From Acidobacteriota bacterium (lineage in GTDB: Bacteria > Acidobacteriota > Terriglobia > Bryobacterales > Bryobacteraceae), in assembly GCA_016213755.1 (NCBI GenBank), contig JACQZT010000200.1, positions 66,710 to 110,502 of the forward strand: a stretch of 43,793 nt of DNA, written 5' to 3'. Below the pieces are notes generated by a model. It did not search any database, was not told the origin of the DNA, and worked only from the letters and a program-made list of their open reading frames with translations. This document shows, piece after piece, positions 1-9,037 of this stretch. Each line of letters opens with the position of its first letter. The stretch's first letter is position 1. The position numbers and the translations under genes are program-made.

Positions 1-340
1 TTCGGACCAGCGCCTGGGTGTCCAGGTTCAGCACGTTCAGCGCGTTGGCGTCGTAACAGGTGACGTAGAGAAAGCGCCCGCTGCGCGACATCGCCGCCGC
101 GATCGGAAAAGTGCTGGTCCGAATGCTGGCCAGAAAGCGCCGCTGGGCGATCGAATAGATCTCGACGCGCTGCTGGGAGCTATTGACCAGGTACAGACGG
201 CTCCGCCCCTCGTCCAGGACGATGTCCGAGATGCCGCCGACCAGGTATCCGCCCGTTGGCGCCACGACGGAGCCAAACGTCGCCCCGAAGACCGCCGGAG
301 CCAAGCACAAAAATAGAGCCCACCACCGCGTATAACGCAT
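1..340 (-). CDS. YVTN/beta-propeller-like secreted protein, N-terminal part only (gene runs off the left edge)
   Basis: Reading the minus strand from ATG at 340: MRYTRWWALFLCLAPAVFGATFGSVVAPTGGYLVGGISDIVLDEGRSRLYLVNSSQQRVEIYSIAQRRFLASIRTSTFPIAAAMSRSGRFLYVTCYDANALNVLNLDTQALVR, open to the window edge. Signal peptide plus propeller-type repeats. Not in the ORF track because it is truncated. Confidence 0.75.
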   Translation of the reverse strand, partial: MRYTRWWALFLCLAPAVFGATFGSVVAPTGGYLVGGISDIVLDEGRSRLYLVNSSQQRVEIYSIAQRRFLASIRTSTFPIAAAMSRSGRFLYVTCYDANALNVLNLDTQALVR

Positions 341-363
341 GCGACAACCCAGTATAACCCCCG

Positions 364-1272
364 CTAACGGGGAAAGTTCCGCTCGCCGGCTTCGGGAGCG
401 GGCCGGATCGCCCCGCAAGCCGCCCGGGCCACGATGGCCGCCTTCTCCCAGGCCGGCAAGCGAACGCGCTGGTGGAAAACGTCGAACCCGGATCTCTCGA
501 TCCGCTCCAGCAGCCGCCGGTAGATCTCCCGCAGCGCCCACAGCGAAGCCCGGCTCCCGGAATCGATCAGCCCCAGAAGGGCTTCCGACTCGCGGTAGTA
601 CTCCCGCGCCCGCGCGGTCTCGAAGCGCAACAGTTCGACTACGCCCTCCGTACGGCGCCCTTCCCGCAGCGCGGACTCGTCCACGCCGAAGCGGCGCAGG
701 TCCTCGGCCGGCAGGTAGAGCCGGTCCCGCTCCAGGTCTTCCCGGACGTCGCGCAGGATGTTGGTCAACTGGAACGCCACACCGCATTTCTCGGCCAGCG
801 GCAGCGCCTCCGGGGAAGTAAACCCAAAGATGTGGATCACCGTCAGCCCGACCACGGAAGCCACCTGGTAGCAGTAGCGGTACAACTCGTCGAAAGTCCC
901 TATCCGCCGGGCCTCGATGTCGCTCGACACGCCGTCGATCATAACGCGCAGATACTCGGGCGGAATGCCGAAGCGGCGCACGGCGTCGTGGAGCGCGGGC
1001 CAGCAGGCGTGCGGGCCGAAATCGCCCGCCAGCGCCCGGTCCAGGTCGCGCCGCCAGGCGCCGAGCGAGGCGCGCAACGCCGCCGGGTCGGGGTTCGCCG
1101 GGTCGTCGCTCAGGTCGTCGCACTGGCGCATGAAGGCGTAAACGGCGCACATCGCCCCGCGCTGGGCCGGCGACAGAAGCACAAAGGAGTAGTAGAAGTT
1201 TTTCGCGCGGGAGCGCGCCACCCCCCGGCACCAGGCATAAGACTGCTCCACCGAGAGCGGCATGGTCGTCAC
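364..1272 (-). CDS. hpnD: Squalene/phytoene synthase family, HpnD-like (presqualene diphosphate synthase)
   Basis: 302 aa; YAFMRQCDDLSDDP and AFQLTNILRDVREDLERDRLYLP motifs; 4-bp overlap with the upstream hpnC ORF; hopanoid operon context. Confidence 0.9.
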   Translation of the reverse strand: MTTMPLSVEQSYAWCRGVARSRAKNFYYSFVLLSPAQRGAMCAVYAFMRQCDDLSDDPANPDPAALRASLGAWRRDLDRALAGDFGPHACWPALHDAVRRFGIPPEYLRVMIDGVSSDIEARRIGTFDELYRYCYQVASVVGLTVIHIFGFTSPEALPLAEKCGVAFQLTNILRDVREDLERDRLYLPAEDLRRFGVDESALREGRRTEGVVELLRFETARAREYYRESEALLGLIDSGSRASLWALREIYRRLLERIERSGFDVFHQRVRLPAWEKAAIVARAACGAIRPAPEAGERNFPR

Positions 1273-2183
1273 GCGGCGCGGGAGAATGCCTGCCGGGCCA
1301 GCGCCGCCAGCAGCAGCATGGCCCGCTCGGTTTTACCGATGGAGGGACGCGCGCTCAGTACGTCGTAATCGCGGGCCCGAATCTTGTCGAGGATCTTCAT
1401 GCCCCCCAAGCTGAACAGTTCCAGATCGATCGACAGCCGCCGGTCTACCCTGCGCGCCAGCGGCAGTCCTTCCTCGAACCGCTCTTGCGCCACGCGCACG
1501 GCTTCCTTCATGGCTCCGCGAAACGCCGGCGTCGCGCGGCGCGCCTGAATGTCCTCCAGCGCGCAGTTGTGCCTGGCCAGCAGGTCCAAAGGCAGATAGA
1601 GGCGGCCTTTTTCGAGATCCACCGTCACGTCCTGCCAGAAATTGGCAAGCTGCAGCGCCGTGCAGGTCGCATCCGACAGTCTCTGCCGCTCGGCGTCGCG
1701 ATATCCGCACAGGCACAGCACCAGGCGCCCCACCGGGTTGGCCGAATAGCGGCAGTAGTCGAACAGATCCTGCCAGGAGTGGTAGCGCGTCACCGTTTGA
1801 TCCTGCTCGAAGGCACGGATCAGGTCGTCCAATGGCTCTCTGGGCAGATCGTGCCGGCGAATGGTTTCGGCCAGCGCCACGAAGACCGGGTGGCGCGCCG
1901 GCCCGCCGTACAGCGCGGCCAGTTCCTCGCGCCACCAGGCCAGCAGGCGCAGGCTTTCCCGCGGGTCGCCGATCTCGTCGCCCAAATCGTCCGCCCACCG
2001 GCAGAAGGAATACACATTGTAAAAATCCTGATGCAGCCGCTTGGGCAACAGAAAACTGACCACGTGGAAATTCTCGTAGTGACGGGTAGCCAGCCAGCGA
2101 GTGTAGGCCAGCGCTTCCTCTTGGCTCCAGGTTCGTTCCATCGCTTCCGGCGACAAAACGAAATCCTTGGGAGCGAGCGGCAC
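1269..2183 (-). CDS. hpnC: Squalene/phytoene synthase family, HpnC-like (hydroxysqualene synthase)
   Basis: 304 aa; YSFCRWADDLGDE and ALQLANFWQDVTVDLEKGRLYLP motifs; operon context. Confidence 0.9.
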   Translation of the reverse strand: MPLAPKDFVLSPEAMERTWSQEEALAYTRWLATRHYENFHVVSFLLPKRLHQDFYNVYSFCRWADDLGDEIGDPRESLRLLAWWREELAALYGGPARHPVFVALAETIRRHDLPREPLDDLIRAFEQDQTVTRYHSWQDLFDYCRYSANPVGRLVLCLCGYRDAERQRLSDATCTALQLANFWQDVTVDLEKGRLYLPLDLLARHNCALEDIQARRATPAFRGAMKEAVRVAQERFEEGLPLARRVDRRLSIDLELFSLGGMKILDKIRARDYDVLSARPSIGKTERAMLLLAALARQAFSRAA

Positions 2184-2198
2184 GGCGTTCGAATCCGT

Positions 2199-3248
2199 TT
2201 ACGGGATGATGGCGGTCTTCATGTGCCCGTTGTGGCTCATGAGGTGGCGCATCACGTCCAGCAGGTTGGCCAGCGGCTCCTGCCGGTTCACGAAATCGCC
2301 GGCCGTGATGTGGCCCGCGCTGACCGCGTCGAGCGCCTTCTGGATGTGAGCCGGCGTGTGGTGAAAACTCGCCTTGCAGGTGATCTCGGAATAGTGCAGC
2401 AGCGAAGTGTCCAGCGACACGTGCGTGTCGTTGGGACAGCCGCCGAAGAAATTGACCGTGCCGCCGCGGCGCACCATGCGCACCGCCTGCTGCCAGGTCT
2501 CGGGCTTGCCGACCGCCTCGATGGCCACGTCCACGCCCCGGCCCCTGGTGCTGTCCCGCACGGAGCTGACCACGTCGTGGTGCGCATGCGTGGAGATCAC
2601 CACGTCGGCGCCCATCTTGCCCGCGCGCTCCAGTTGCGTTTTGCGCCTGCCGATGGCAATCACGCGCGCCCCGGCCACCTTGGCCAGCCGGACGAACATC
2701 AGCCCGATGGGGCCCAGGCCGATGACCACCAGGTCGTCGCCCGGACGCACGCCGGTCTCTTCCAGCCCGCGGATCACGCAAGCCAGCGGCTCGATGAGAG
2801 CCGCATCCTGGTAACTGAGGTGATCCGGAATCAGGTACGTGTTGCGCTCGACGATGCGGCCGGGAATGCGGATGAACTCGGCATAGGCGCCGTTGTTGAA
2901 CAGCAGGTCCTCGCAGAGATTCTCCGCGTCGCGGGTGCAATAGAAACACTCCCGGCAGGGCGCCGAATTAGCGGCCACGATGCGCTGGCCGGCGCGGAAC
3001 TTCCCCACGTCTTCGCCCGCGGCCACAATGTCGCCCGCCAATTCGTGTCCGAACAAGGCCGGCGGCACGATCATGCGGGCATGATAGCCGCGCCGAAAAA
3101 CCTTTACGTCGGTACCGCAAGTAAGCGCGGCGCGGACCCTGACCAACAGGTCCCCGCCACTGATCGTCGGTACGGCTACCGGCTCCACGCGCAACTGTTC
3201 CTTGCCGTAGAGCACGGCGGCCATCATCTGCGTGCTCACTGTGTCCAC
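2199..3248 (-). CDS. Zinc-dependent MDR alcohol/polyol dehydrogenase (copy 1 in the hopanoid operon)
   Basis: CGTDVK and GHELAGD catalytic-zinc motifs; CRECFYCTRDAENLC structural zinc (CX2CX2CX7C); Rossmann VVIGLGPIGLMFVRLAKVAGARVIAIGRR. The ORF-track start is GTG; ATGs at 3227/3224 (MMAAVLYG) are plausible alternatives. Confidence 0.9.
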   Translation of the reverse strand: MDTVSTQMMAAVLYGKEQLRVEPVAVPTISGGDLLVRVRAALTCGTDVKVFRRGYHARMIVPPALFGHELAGDIVAAGEDVGKFRAGQRIVAANSAPCRECFYCTRDAENLCEDLLFNNGAYAEFIRIPGRIVERNTYLIPDHLSYQDAALIEPLACVIRGLEETGVRPGDDLVVIGLGPIGLMFVRLAKVAGARVIAIGRRKTQLERAGKMGADVVISTHAHHDVVSSVRDSTRGRGVDVAIEAVGKPETWQQAVRMVRRGGTVNFFGGCPNDTHVSLDTSLLHYSEITCKASFHHTPAHIQKALDAVSAGHITAGDFVNRQEPLANLLDVMRHLMSHNGHMKTAIIP

Positions 3249-4294
3249 CTCTGTGGCAGAACCACTATTTTCAACGATTCGCCGTCCGGATGCAACGCCA
3301 ATTGGAAGCCTCGTTCAATCTCGTCCAGGGGCAGCCGGTGCGAAATCAGGTCGTCCACCGGCAGTTCGCCCGAAAAGACCAGCCGCGCCGACTCGGCCTG
3401 CAAGTCCACCGAAGCACTATAGCACCCAAATAGAGTCCGTTCGTCCTTGCAGACTGCCGCCCCCGAAACCTCCACCCGTTCCTGGTCCGAGGTTTGGGCA
3501 AACAGGAGGATCCGGCTGCCGGGGCGCGAGCAGGCCATGGCCTGATCGACGGCGGCCTGTGCCGAGGCGGCCACGATCACCAGGTCCGCCCCGCGTCCGC
3601 CGCTCCGGCGCTTGACTTCCCTGGCCAGATCCACTGCCCGCGGATCCCAGGCCGCCTCCGCGCCGAAGCGCAGCGCCAGTTCCCGCCGCTGGCGAATCAT
3701 GTCCGTGGCCAGCAGCCGCGCTCCGCTGCGCCGCGCCAGCATGGTGAACATCAGCCCGATCGGTCCCTGCCCCAGGATCACCACCGTCTCGCCGGGCTGA
3801 GGCGAGGCCAGCTCGACCGCCTTGTGACAGGTATTGATCGGCTCCACGAAGCAGGCGCGTTCAAACGACACCCCGGGCGGGATCTTTTCCACACCCCGCG
3901 GCACAATCCAGTCCATGATTCGGATGAATTGCGCAAACCCTCCACCGGCAGGCTCAAATCCCGCTGTAATCCCGACCCTCTTGTAAGTTTCGCACTGCGC
4001 GTAAAGTTTGCGCTGGCAATAGAAGCAGTCCAGACAGGGCACATGATGGAAGGCGGCCACGCGGTCTCCGGTCGCGAAGCCGTTTACGCCGCTTCCCACC
4101 GCCACCACTTCGCCCGCCGACTCGTGCCCGTAAATGCGCGGCGGGGGCAGCAAATCGTGCTCGATCTTCTTCAGATCCGTGTGGCAGATGCCGCAACTCT
4201 CCACCCGCACCAGCAGTTCGCCGGGGCCGATCCGGGGAGTAGGGACCTCCTCCACCACCACCGAGTTTTTACCTCTGTAAACCGCGCCCCGCAT
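3236..4294 (-). CDS. Zinc-dependent MDR alcohol/polyol dehydrogenase (copy 2 in the hopanoid operon)
   Basis: CGICHTDLKK, GHESAGEV, CLDCFYCQRKLYAQC (CX2CX2CX7C), VVILGQGPIGLMFTMLARRSGARLLATD. The ORF track gives a TTG start at 4345; the ATG at 4294 (MRGAVYRGKNS) better fits family N-termini and avoids overlapping hpnG. Confidence 0.9.
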   Translation of the reverse strand: MRGAVYRGKNSVVVEEVPTPRIGPGELLVRVESCGICHTDLKKIEHDLLPPPRIYGHESAGEVVAVGSGVNGFATGDRVAAFHHVPCLDCFYCQRKLYAQCETYKRVGITAGFEPAGGGFAQFIRIMDWIVPRGVEKIPPGVSFERACFVEPINTCHKAVELASPQPGETVVILGQGPIGLMFTMLARRSGARLLATDMIRQRRELALRFGAEAAWDPRAVDLAREVKRRSGGRGADLVIVAASAQAAVDQAMACSRPGSRILLFAQTSDQERVEVSGAAVCKDERTLFGCYSASVDLQAESARLVFSGELPVDDLISHRLPLDEIERGFQLALHPDGESLKIVVLPQRWTQ

Positions 4295-4307
4295 CCGCGC
4301 GGGGGGA

Positions 4308-5021
4308 TCAAAATTGGTATTCAATGTTGGCAAGAAATTCTCCAAGCGCCTCCGAGGCCCGGCGACTCCGCCGATACAGCCCGATCAATTCCGGAAGACC
4401 GCGCCAGGGCCGATGCAGGGCAAGCGAGACAACCTTAGCGTACCGGAACCGTCCCTCCCCGTCCCGGGCGGCATTGAAGTCGATATGGAAGCCTTCCTGC
4501 GATCCGTCAGTCACGACTCGCACGCACGCAAAGGAAAGGCCGAGTCCCCGTGCTTCCCGCGCCACTCCGGCGGCCTCCATCTCGACCGCGACAGCGCCGG
4601 AGGCGCGCAGACGGCGCTTTTCACCGGCCGTCCGCACAAACCGGTCAAGGGAAATGATACACCCTTCCGCTGAGTACCGGTGGGCGAGCGGGCTGCACGT
4701 CTCGAACCTCTCCCCCGAATCGGATGCTTCCACCCCGCGAGCGGTCACAATGTCGCCCACCTTGAGCGCCGGGTCGAGGGCCCCGCAGTAGCCCACACTC
4801 ACAACTCCATCCAGTTTCTCGCGCTCCGCCGCGATTCTTCCCACCGCCGCCGCCAGGCACGGCCCGGGGCCGTTGGCCGCCATCACCAGCCGCTGCCCGC
4901 CTCCGTGCGCGGCGCGTGCAAAGCGCACCGGCCAGTCCAGGGGCTCCGCGTCCAGCCGGCGCGCCAGGCCCGCCAGTTCCATCGCCTCGGCCGCCACCAG
5001 CAACACCGTCGTCATCGGCAA
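4308..5021 (-). CDS. hpnG: Hopanoid-associated phosphorylase/nucleosidase (adenosylhopane nucleosidase)
   Basis: 237 aa MTA/SAH nucleosidase-like fold: GVVSVGYCGALDPALKVGDIV, VEMEAAGVAREARGLGLSFACVRVVTDGS; between hpnA and the MDR dehydrogenases. Confidence 0.88.
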   Translation of the reverse strand: MPMTTVLLVAAEAMELAGLARRLDAEPLDWPVRFARAAHGGGQRLVMAANGPGPCLAAAVGRIAAEREKLDGVVSVGYCGALDPALKVGDIVTARGVEASDSGERFETCSPLAHRYSAEGCIISLDRFVRTAGEKRRLRASGAVAVEMEAAGVAREARGLGLSFACVRVVTDGSQEGFHIDFNAARDGEGRFRYAKVVSLALHRPWRGLPELIGLYRRSRRASEALGEFLANIEYQF

Positions 5022-5992
5022 TACCCGCTGGCCCGAAACCAGTCCATGGCCCGCACCAGCGCGCCCTCCACCGGTTGCGGGTCGAAGCCCAATTCCCGCC
5101 GCGCCTTTTCGTGCGTGGCGAACATTTTCTTGCGCGCCATTCTCACCGCGTCGAGCGGGGCGCGCGGCTCACCGCCCGTCCACCTGGCCCAGGCGGTGCC
5201 GCACAGGCTGAAGCCGTAGGCCACCGCATAGGGGATCCGCATCGCCGGCGCCCGGCGTCCGGCCAGCCGCGCCAGGCGGCCGAGAATCTCCTCCAGAGTC
5301 AGATTCTCGCATCCCAGAATGTACCGTTCGCCGGCCCGGCCCCGCTCGGCGGCCTGGACGTGTCCGATCGCAGTATCCCGCACATCCACCAGGTTCAACC
5401 CCGTATCGACGAATGCCGGCATCGCGCCGCGCAGGAAGTCCAGGATGATCTTGCCCGTGGGCGTAGGTTTGACATCGTGGTCGCCCACCGGCGCGGTGGG
5501 GTTCACGATCACCACCGGCAGGCCGCGCGCGGCGAACTCCAGCGCCACGCGCTCGGCCAGAAACTTCGAGCGCTTGTAGGGGCCGGTCATCTCCGCCAGG
5601 GAAACCGGCTGGTCTTCGTCCCCCGCGCCCTGTTTGGGGATGCCGATGCAGCCCACCGTGCTGGTATAGACGATGCGCTCGGCGCCCGCGCGTTCGGCCG
5701 CCGCCAGCAGGTTGCGCGTCCCTTCCACGTTGGACTGGTACATTTCCTCCGGCCGCGGCGCCCACAGGCGGTAGTCCGCCGCCACGTGGAAGACGAGGCC
5801 GCATCCCTCCGCGGCGCGCTCGAGCGAGGCGGCGTCGCGCAGATCGCCGGAAACGGTTTCCACCCCTTCCAGCTCGCGCACGCGGCTGGCCGGCCGCACC
5901 AGCGCGCGCACGCGATGCCCGCGCGCCAGCAACTCGCGAGCCACATGCCAGCCCACGAACCCGCTGGCCCCGGTAACAAGCGTTGGCTTCAC
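5012..5992 (-). CDS. hpnA: Hopanoid-associated NAD-dependent epimerase/dehydratase
   Basis: 326 aa extended SDR: TGASGFVGWHVA, YTSTVGCIG, YKRSKFLAE, VNPTAPVGDHDVKPTPTGKIILDFLRG (typical of HpnA). Confidence 0.92.
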   Translation of the reverse strand: MKPTLVTGASGFVGWHVARELLARGHRVRALVRPASRVRELEGVETVSGDLRDAASLERAAEGCGLVFHVAADYRLWAPRPEEMYQSNVEGTRNLLAAAERAGAERIVYTSTVGCIGIPKQGAGDEDQPVSLAEMTGPYKRSKFLAERVALEFAARGLPVVIVNPTAPVGDHDVKPTPTGKIILDFLRGAMPAFVDTGLNLVDVRDTAIGHVQAAERGRAGERYILGCENLTLEEILGRLARLAGRRAPAMRIPYAVAYGFSLCGTAWARWTGGEPRAPLDAVRMARKKMFATHEKARRELGFDPQPVEGALVRAMDWFRASGYCR

Positions 5993-5996
5993 CGGG

Positions 5997-7112
5997 TTAT
6001 CGCAGCGCCCACGTCAGCAGCTTGATGCTGTCGCTGAATTTGGAGTTGATGCCCAGCGCCGCCGAAGGTTCGAAGCCGCAGTGCATCATGCAATGTTCGC
6101 AGCGCGGATCGCCGCCGCCGGGCCCGTAATCCTCCCACGGCGTCCGGGTCATGAACTCCTCGAAGGTTCGGTGATGGGCGTCGGTGATCATGTAGCAGGG
6201 GCCCTTCCAGCCCTTCACGTTGTAAGTCGGATTGCCCCACGCCGTGCAGGGCAATTCGCGCCGGCCCTGGAGAAAGTCGAAGAAGACCGGCGAGTTGTTC
6301 AGCGGAAAGTCCCGCTGCAAGGCGTCGATGTCCTTGAACTTCTCGCGCACGTCGTCGCGGGTCATGAAGATCTCGCGGTCGTCCACCGCCGAATAGCCGT
6401 AGGCCGGCGAGAGCATGTGGCCATCCACGCCCAGGCCGCGCAGGAACGTAAACAGTTCGCGGATCTCGCGCATGTCGGTCTCTTTGTAGACCGTGGTATT
6501 GGTGCACACCTTGAATCCCGCCCGCTTGGCCGCTCGGATGGCCTCCACCGCCTCGCGAAAGACGCCCTCGCGCTCGACGGCGATGTCGTGCGACTTCTCC
6601 ATTCCGTCGAGGTGCACATTCAAAAACAGGCGCGAGTCCGGGGTGAACTCGCCCAGCCGCTTGCGCAGCATCATCCCGTTGGTGCACAGGTAAATATGCT
6701 TGTTGCGATCGAGCAGCCGCGCCACCAGCGGGCCGATGCCGGGATACAGCAGCGGCTCGCCGCCGCAAATGGAGACGATCGGCGCGCCGCACTCGTCGGC
6801 CGCGCGCAGGCACTGCTCCGGGCTCAACCGCTCGCCGATGGTCGATTCGTACTCGCGAATGCGGCCGCAGCCGGTGCAGGTCAGGTTGCAGGTGTGCAGC
6901 GGCTCGAGCATCAGCACCAGCGGAAAGCGCTTGCGGATCATGGGGTGCGGCGGCCGCGCGTCGCTCCGCCCGGGGTGCGAATGCAGGATGCGAAACGGAT
7001 TCGCCGGAACGGCTTTAGCCGAAGCGTTCACCTGCCAGGCCGGCCGCGGCATCCACCGGTTCCGGGCAATATAACCGGCCATGCCGGCGGTCAGCGAAAA
7101 TGGAAATCTCAT
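5997..7112 (-). CDS. hpnH: Hopanoid radical SAM protein (adenosylhopane synthase)
   Basis: FPLVLMLEPLHTCNLTCTGCGRI radical SAM motif; SICGGEPLLYPGI; NVHLDGMEKSHD; C-terminal CEHCMMHCGFEPSAA. ATG at 7112 overlaps the shc stop by 4 bp. Embedded in the longer 5997..8075 ORF frame. Confidence 0.93.
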   Translation of the reverse strand: MRFPFSLTAGMAGYIARNRWMPRPAWQVNASAKAVPANPFRILHSHPGRSDARPPHPMIRKRFPLVLMLEPLHTCNLTCTGCGRIREYESTIGERLSPEQCLRAADECGAPIVSICGGEPLLYPGIGPLVARLLDRNKHIYLCTNGMMLRKRLGEFTPDSRLFLNVHLDGMEKSHDIAVEREGVFREAVEAIRAAKRAGFKVCTNTTVYKETDMREIRELFTFLRGLGVDGHMLSPAYGYSAVDDREIFMTRDDVREKFKDIDALQRDFPLNNSPVFFDFLQGRRELPCTAWGNPTYNVKGWKGPCYMITDAHHRTFEEFMTRTPWEDYGPGGGDPRCEHCMMHCGFEPSAALGINSKFSDSIKLLTWALR

Positions 7113-9037
7113 CCCCTCTCTCCTCCCGATCGCGTCTTCTGGAAATTCGCCAGCGCCAGCAGCGGGAACGAGTTCCGATAGGAGTGGTAGGTGAGGTAGA
7201 AAACTCCCGGGAAGCCGGTCCCGGTGGCAAGTTCCTCGCGCCAGGTTCCGCCGGCGCGCTGTGTCCCGACCAAGTACTCGACACCCTGGACCACGCTGCT
7301 GCTGGATACATCGCCCGAGGCCAGCAGTCCCAGGATGGCCCAGGCCGTCTGCGAGGCCGTGCTTTCGGCCGCCACGAACGTGCCGCTTTCGTAGCCGGCG
7401 CAACTCTCTCCCCATCCGCCATCGGCGTTCTGAATCGAACGCAGCCATTCGCCGGCGCGCAGGATGTGGGCTTCCCGGTCGTCGTGTCCGGCCGCGCGCA
7501 ACCCGCGCAAAGCCAGGAATGTCCCGTAGATGTAATTCACGCCCCAACGGCCGTACCAGCTCCCGTCCTGCTCCTGCGTTCGCACCAGGTACGCGGCGCC
7601 GCGCCGGATGGCCGCGTGGCCGGCCGGGACGCCCAGGGTGCACAGCGCCTCCATCACCCGGCCTGTAATGTCTGGGCAGGTTGGATCGAGCATGGCGTTG
7701 TGATCGGCAAATGGAACGCAGCTCAGCGGCTCGCAGTTGTTGTCCGCGTCGAAGGCGGCCCAGCCGCCGTCGCGCGACTGCATGTTCAGCAGCCACTCGA
7801 CGGCGCGCTGCTGGCAGGCCTGCTGCCGGGCGGAATCCGAGGCCTGGCCGTGGCGCAGCCCCAGCAGCACCTGGGCCGTGTCGTCGATATCGGGATAGAA
7901 CTCGTTGGCGAACTCGAAATACCAGCCGGAAGGCGCCAGGCGGGGGCGCTTCACGCTCCAGTCGCCCCGGTGGCGCACTTCCTTCGCCAGCAGCCAGTCG
8001 CCGGCCCGGCGCAGCGCCTCGCGCGGCGCGGCGCCCGCTTCGCCCAGCGCGTGCATCGCGATTCCGGTATCCCACACCGGCGAGAAGCAGGGCTGGAAAT
8101 GGAAATCGTCACCCTGGCCGGCGATAAGTCCGGCAAACTGCCGCTCGGCTTCGACCCGCACCGGATGGTCCGGCGCGTAGCCCAGCAGGTCCAGCGCCAT
8201 GATCGCGTACATCATGGGCGGGTAGATGGCGCCTAATCCGTCGCTTTGCCGGAAGCGCTCCAGCATCCACGCTTCGGCCGCGCGGATGGCCTTGCGGCGC
8301 AACCCCTTCCACCCGCGGCGCTCCCAGGACTTCAAGAAACGGTCGGCGGCCACGAAGGCGTTGCGCCAGGTGAACATTCCCGCGTCGCGCGCAAACGCAA
8401 GGCTCTGGCCGGGGAGGAAGATCTCCTGAAGTGTGAAGCCGTCCGGCACGGGGCGGCCGGGATTGAGCGCCTGAACAATGGCCAGCGGAATCACGATGGC
8501 GCGCGTCCACGACGACATCTCGTAAATGAAGTTGCCCGCCAGCATCATCTCCGGCGGCACGGAAGGGACGTGTTCGCGCGGGAACAGGTTGAACAGGCTG
8601 AGATTGATTTTGGTGTAGCTGTTGGCCGCCTGAATTCCGCCCAGGGAAAGGATCCGCTCCCGCAGGCGAGTCATGCGCGCATCGTCCGCGGCCACGCCGG
8701 CCACCTTCAGCGCGAAGTAGGCCTTCACCGAGGCGCTGATTTCGGCCGGCCCCCGGGGATAGATATTGAATCCGCCGTCCGGCAACTGGCGCGCCAGAAT
8801 CGAGCGCGCGGCGGAGCCGACGCGCTCGCGAGTGGGCGGGTTCCACTCCCCGCCCTGGGGCGGATGCAGCCACAACTCCAGCAGGATGCAGTCGGATTCC
8901 AGGGTCGTGTCGGCCGTCAGTTCCGCCCGCCAGTAGCCCTCCGGGAGCTGTCGCGACAGCAGCGCCTCGGAAGCCCGCCGCACGGCCCCCGAAACCGCGC
9001 TCAACAGCGCATCCTGAAGCTGGAGGCCTGGACTCAT
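7109..9037 (-). CDS. shc: Squalene-hopene cyclase
   Basis: 642 aa; [12 protein letters not shown] (DXDD); repeated QW-type motifs ([48 protein letters not shown]). Confidence 0.97.
   Translation of the reverse strand: MSPGLQLQDALLSAVSGAVRRASEALLSRQLPEGYWRAELTADTTLESDCILLELWLHPPQGGEWNPPTRERVGSAARSILARQLPDGGFNIYPRGPAEISASVKAYFALKVAGVAADDARMTRLRERILSLGGIQAANSYTKINLSLFNLFPREHVPSVPPEMMLAGNFIYEMSSWTRAIVIPLAIVQALNPGRPVPDGFTLQEIFLPGQSLAFARDAGMFTWRNAFVAADRFLKSWERRGWKGLRRKAIRAAEAWMLERFRQSDGLGAIYPPMMYAIMALDLLGYAPDHPVRVEAERQFAGLIAGQGDDFHFQPCFSPVWDTGIAMHALGEAGAAPREALRRAGDWLLAKEVRHRGDWSVKRPRLAPSGWYFEFANEFYPDIDDTAQVLLGLRHGQASDSARQQACQQRAVEWLLNMQSRDGGWAAFDADNNCEPLSCVPFADHNAMLDPTCPDITGRVMEALCTLGVPAGHAAIRRGAAYLVRTQEQDGSWYGRWGVNYIYGTFLALRGLRAAGHDDREAHILRAGEWLRSIQNADGGWGESCAGYESGTFVAAESTASQTAWAILGLLASGDVSSSSVVQGVEYLVGTQRAGGTWREELATGTGFPGVFYLTYHSYRNSFPLLALANFQKTRSGGERG

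Noticed and set aside
1333-2949. 538-aa minus-strand ORF
   Set aside because: Arg/Gly/Ala-rich alternative frame of hpnC and the first MDR dehydrogenase.
472-3422. Long plus-strand ORFs (298 aa, 645 aa) opposite the hopanoid operon
   Set aside because: Antisense shadows of well-supported hpnD/hpnC/MDR genes in high-GC DNA; His/Arg/Gln/Val-rich with no domain motifs.
5997-8075. 692-aa ORF taken as one protein
   Set aside because: Only the part from 7112 down is hpnH; the upstream part is the out-of-frame shadow of shc.
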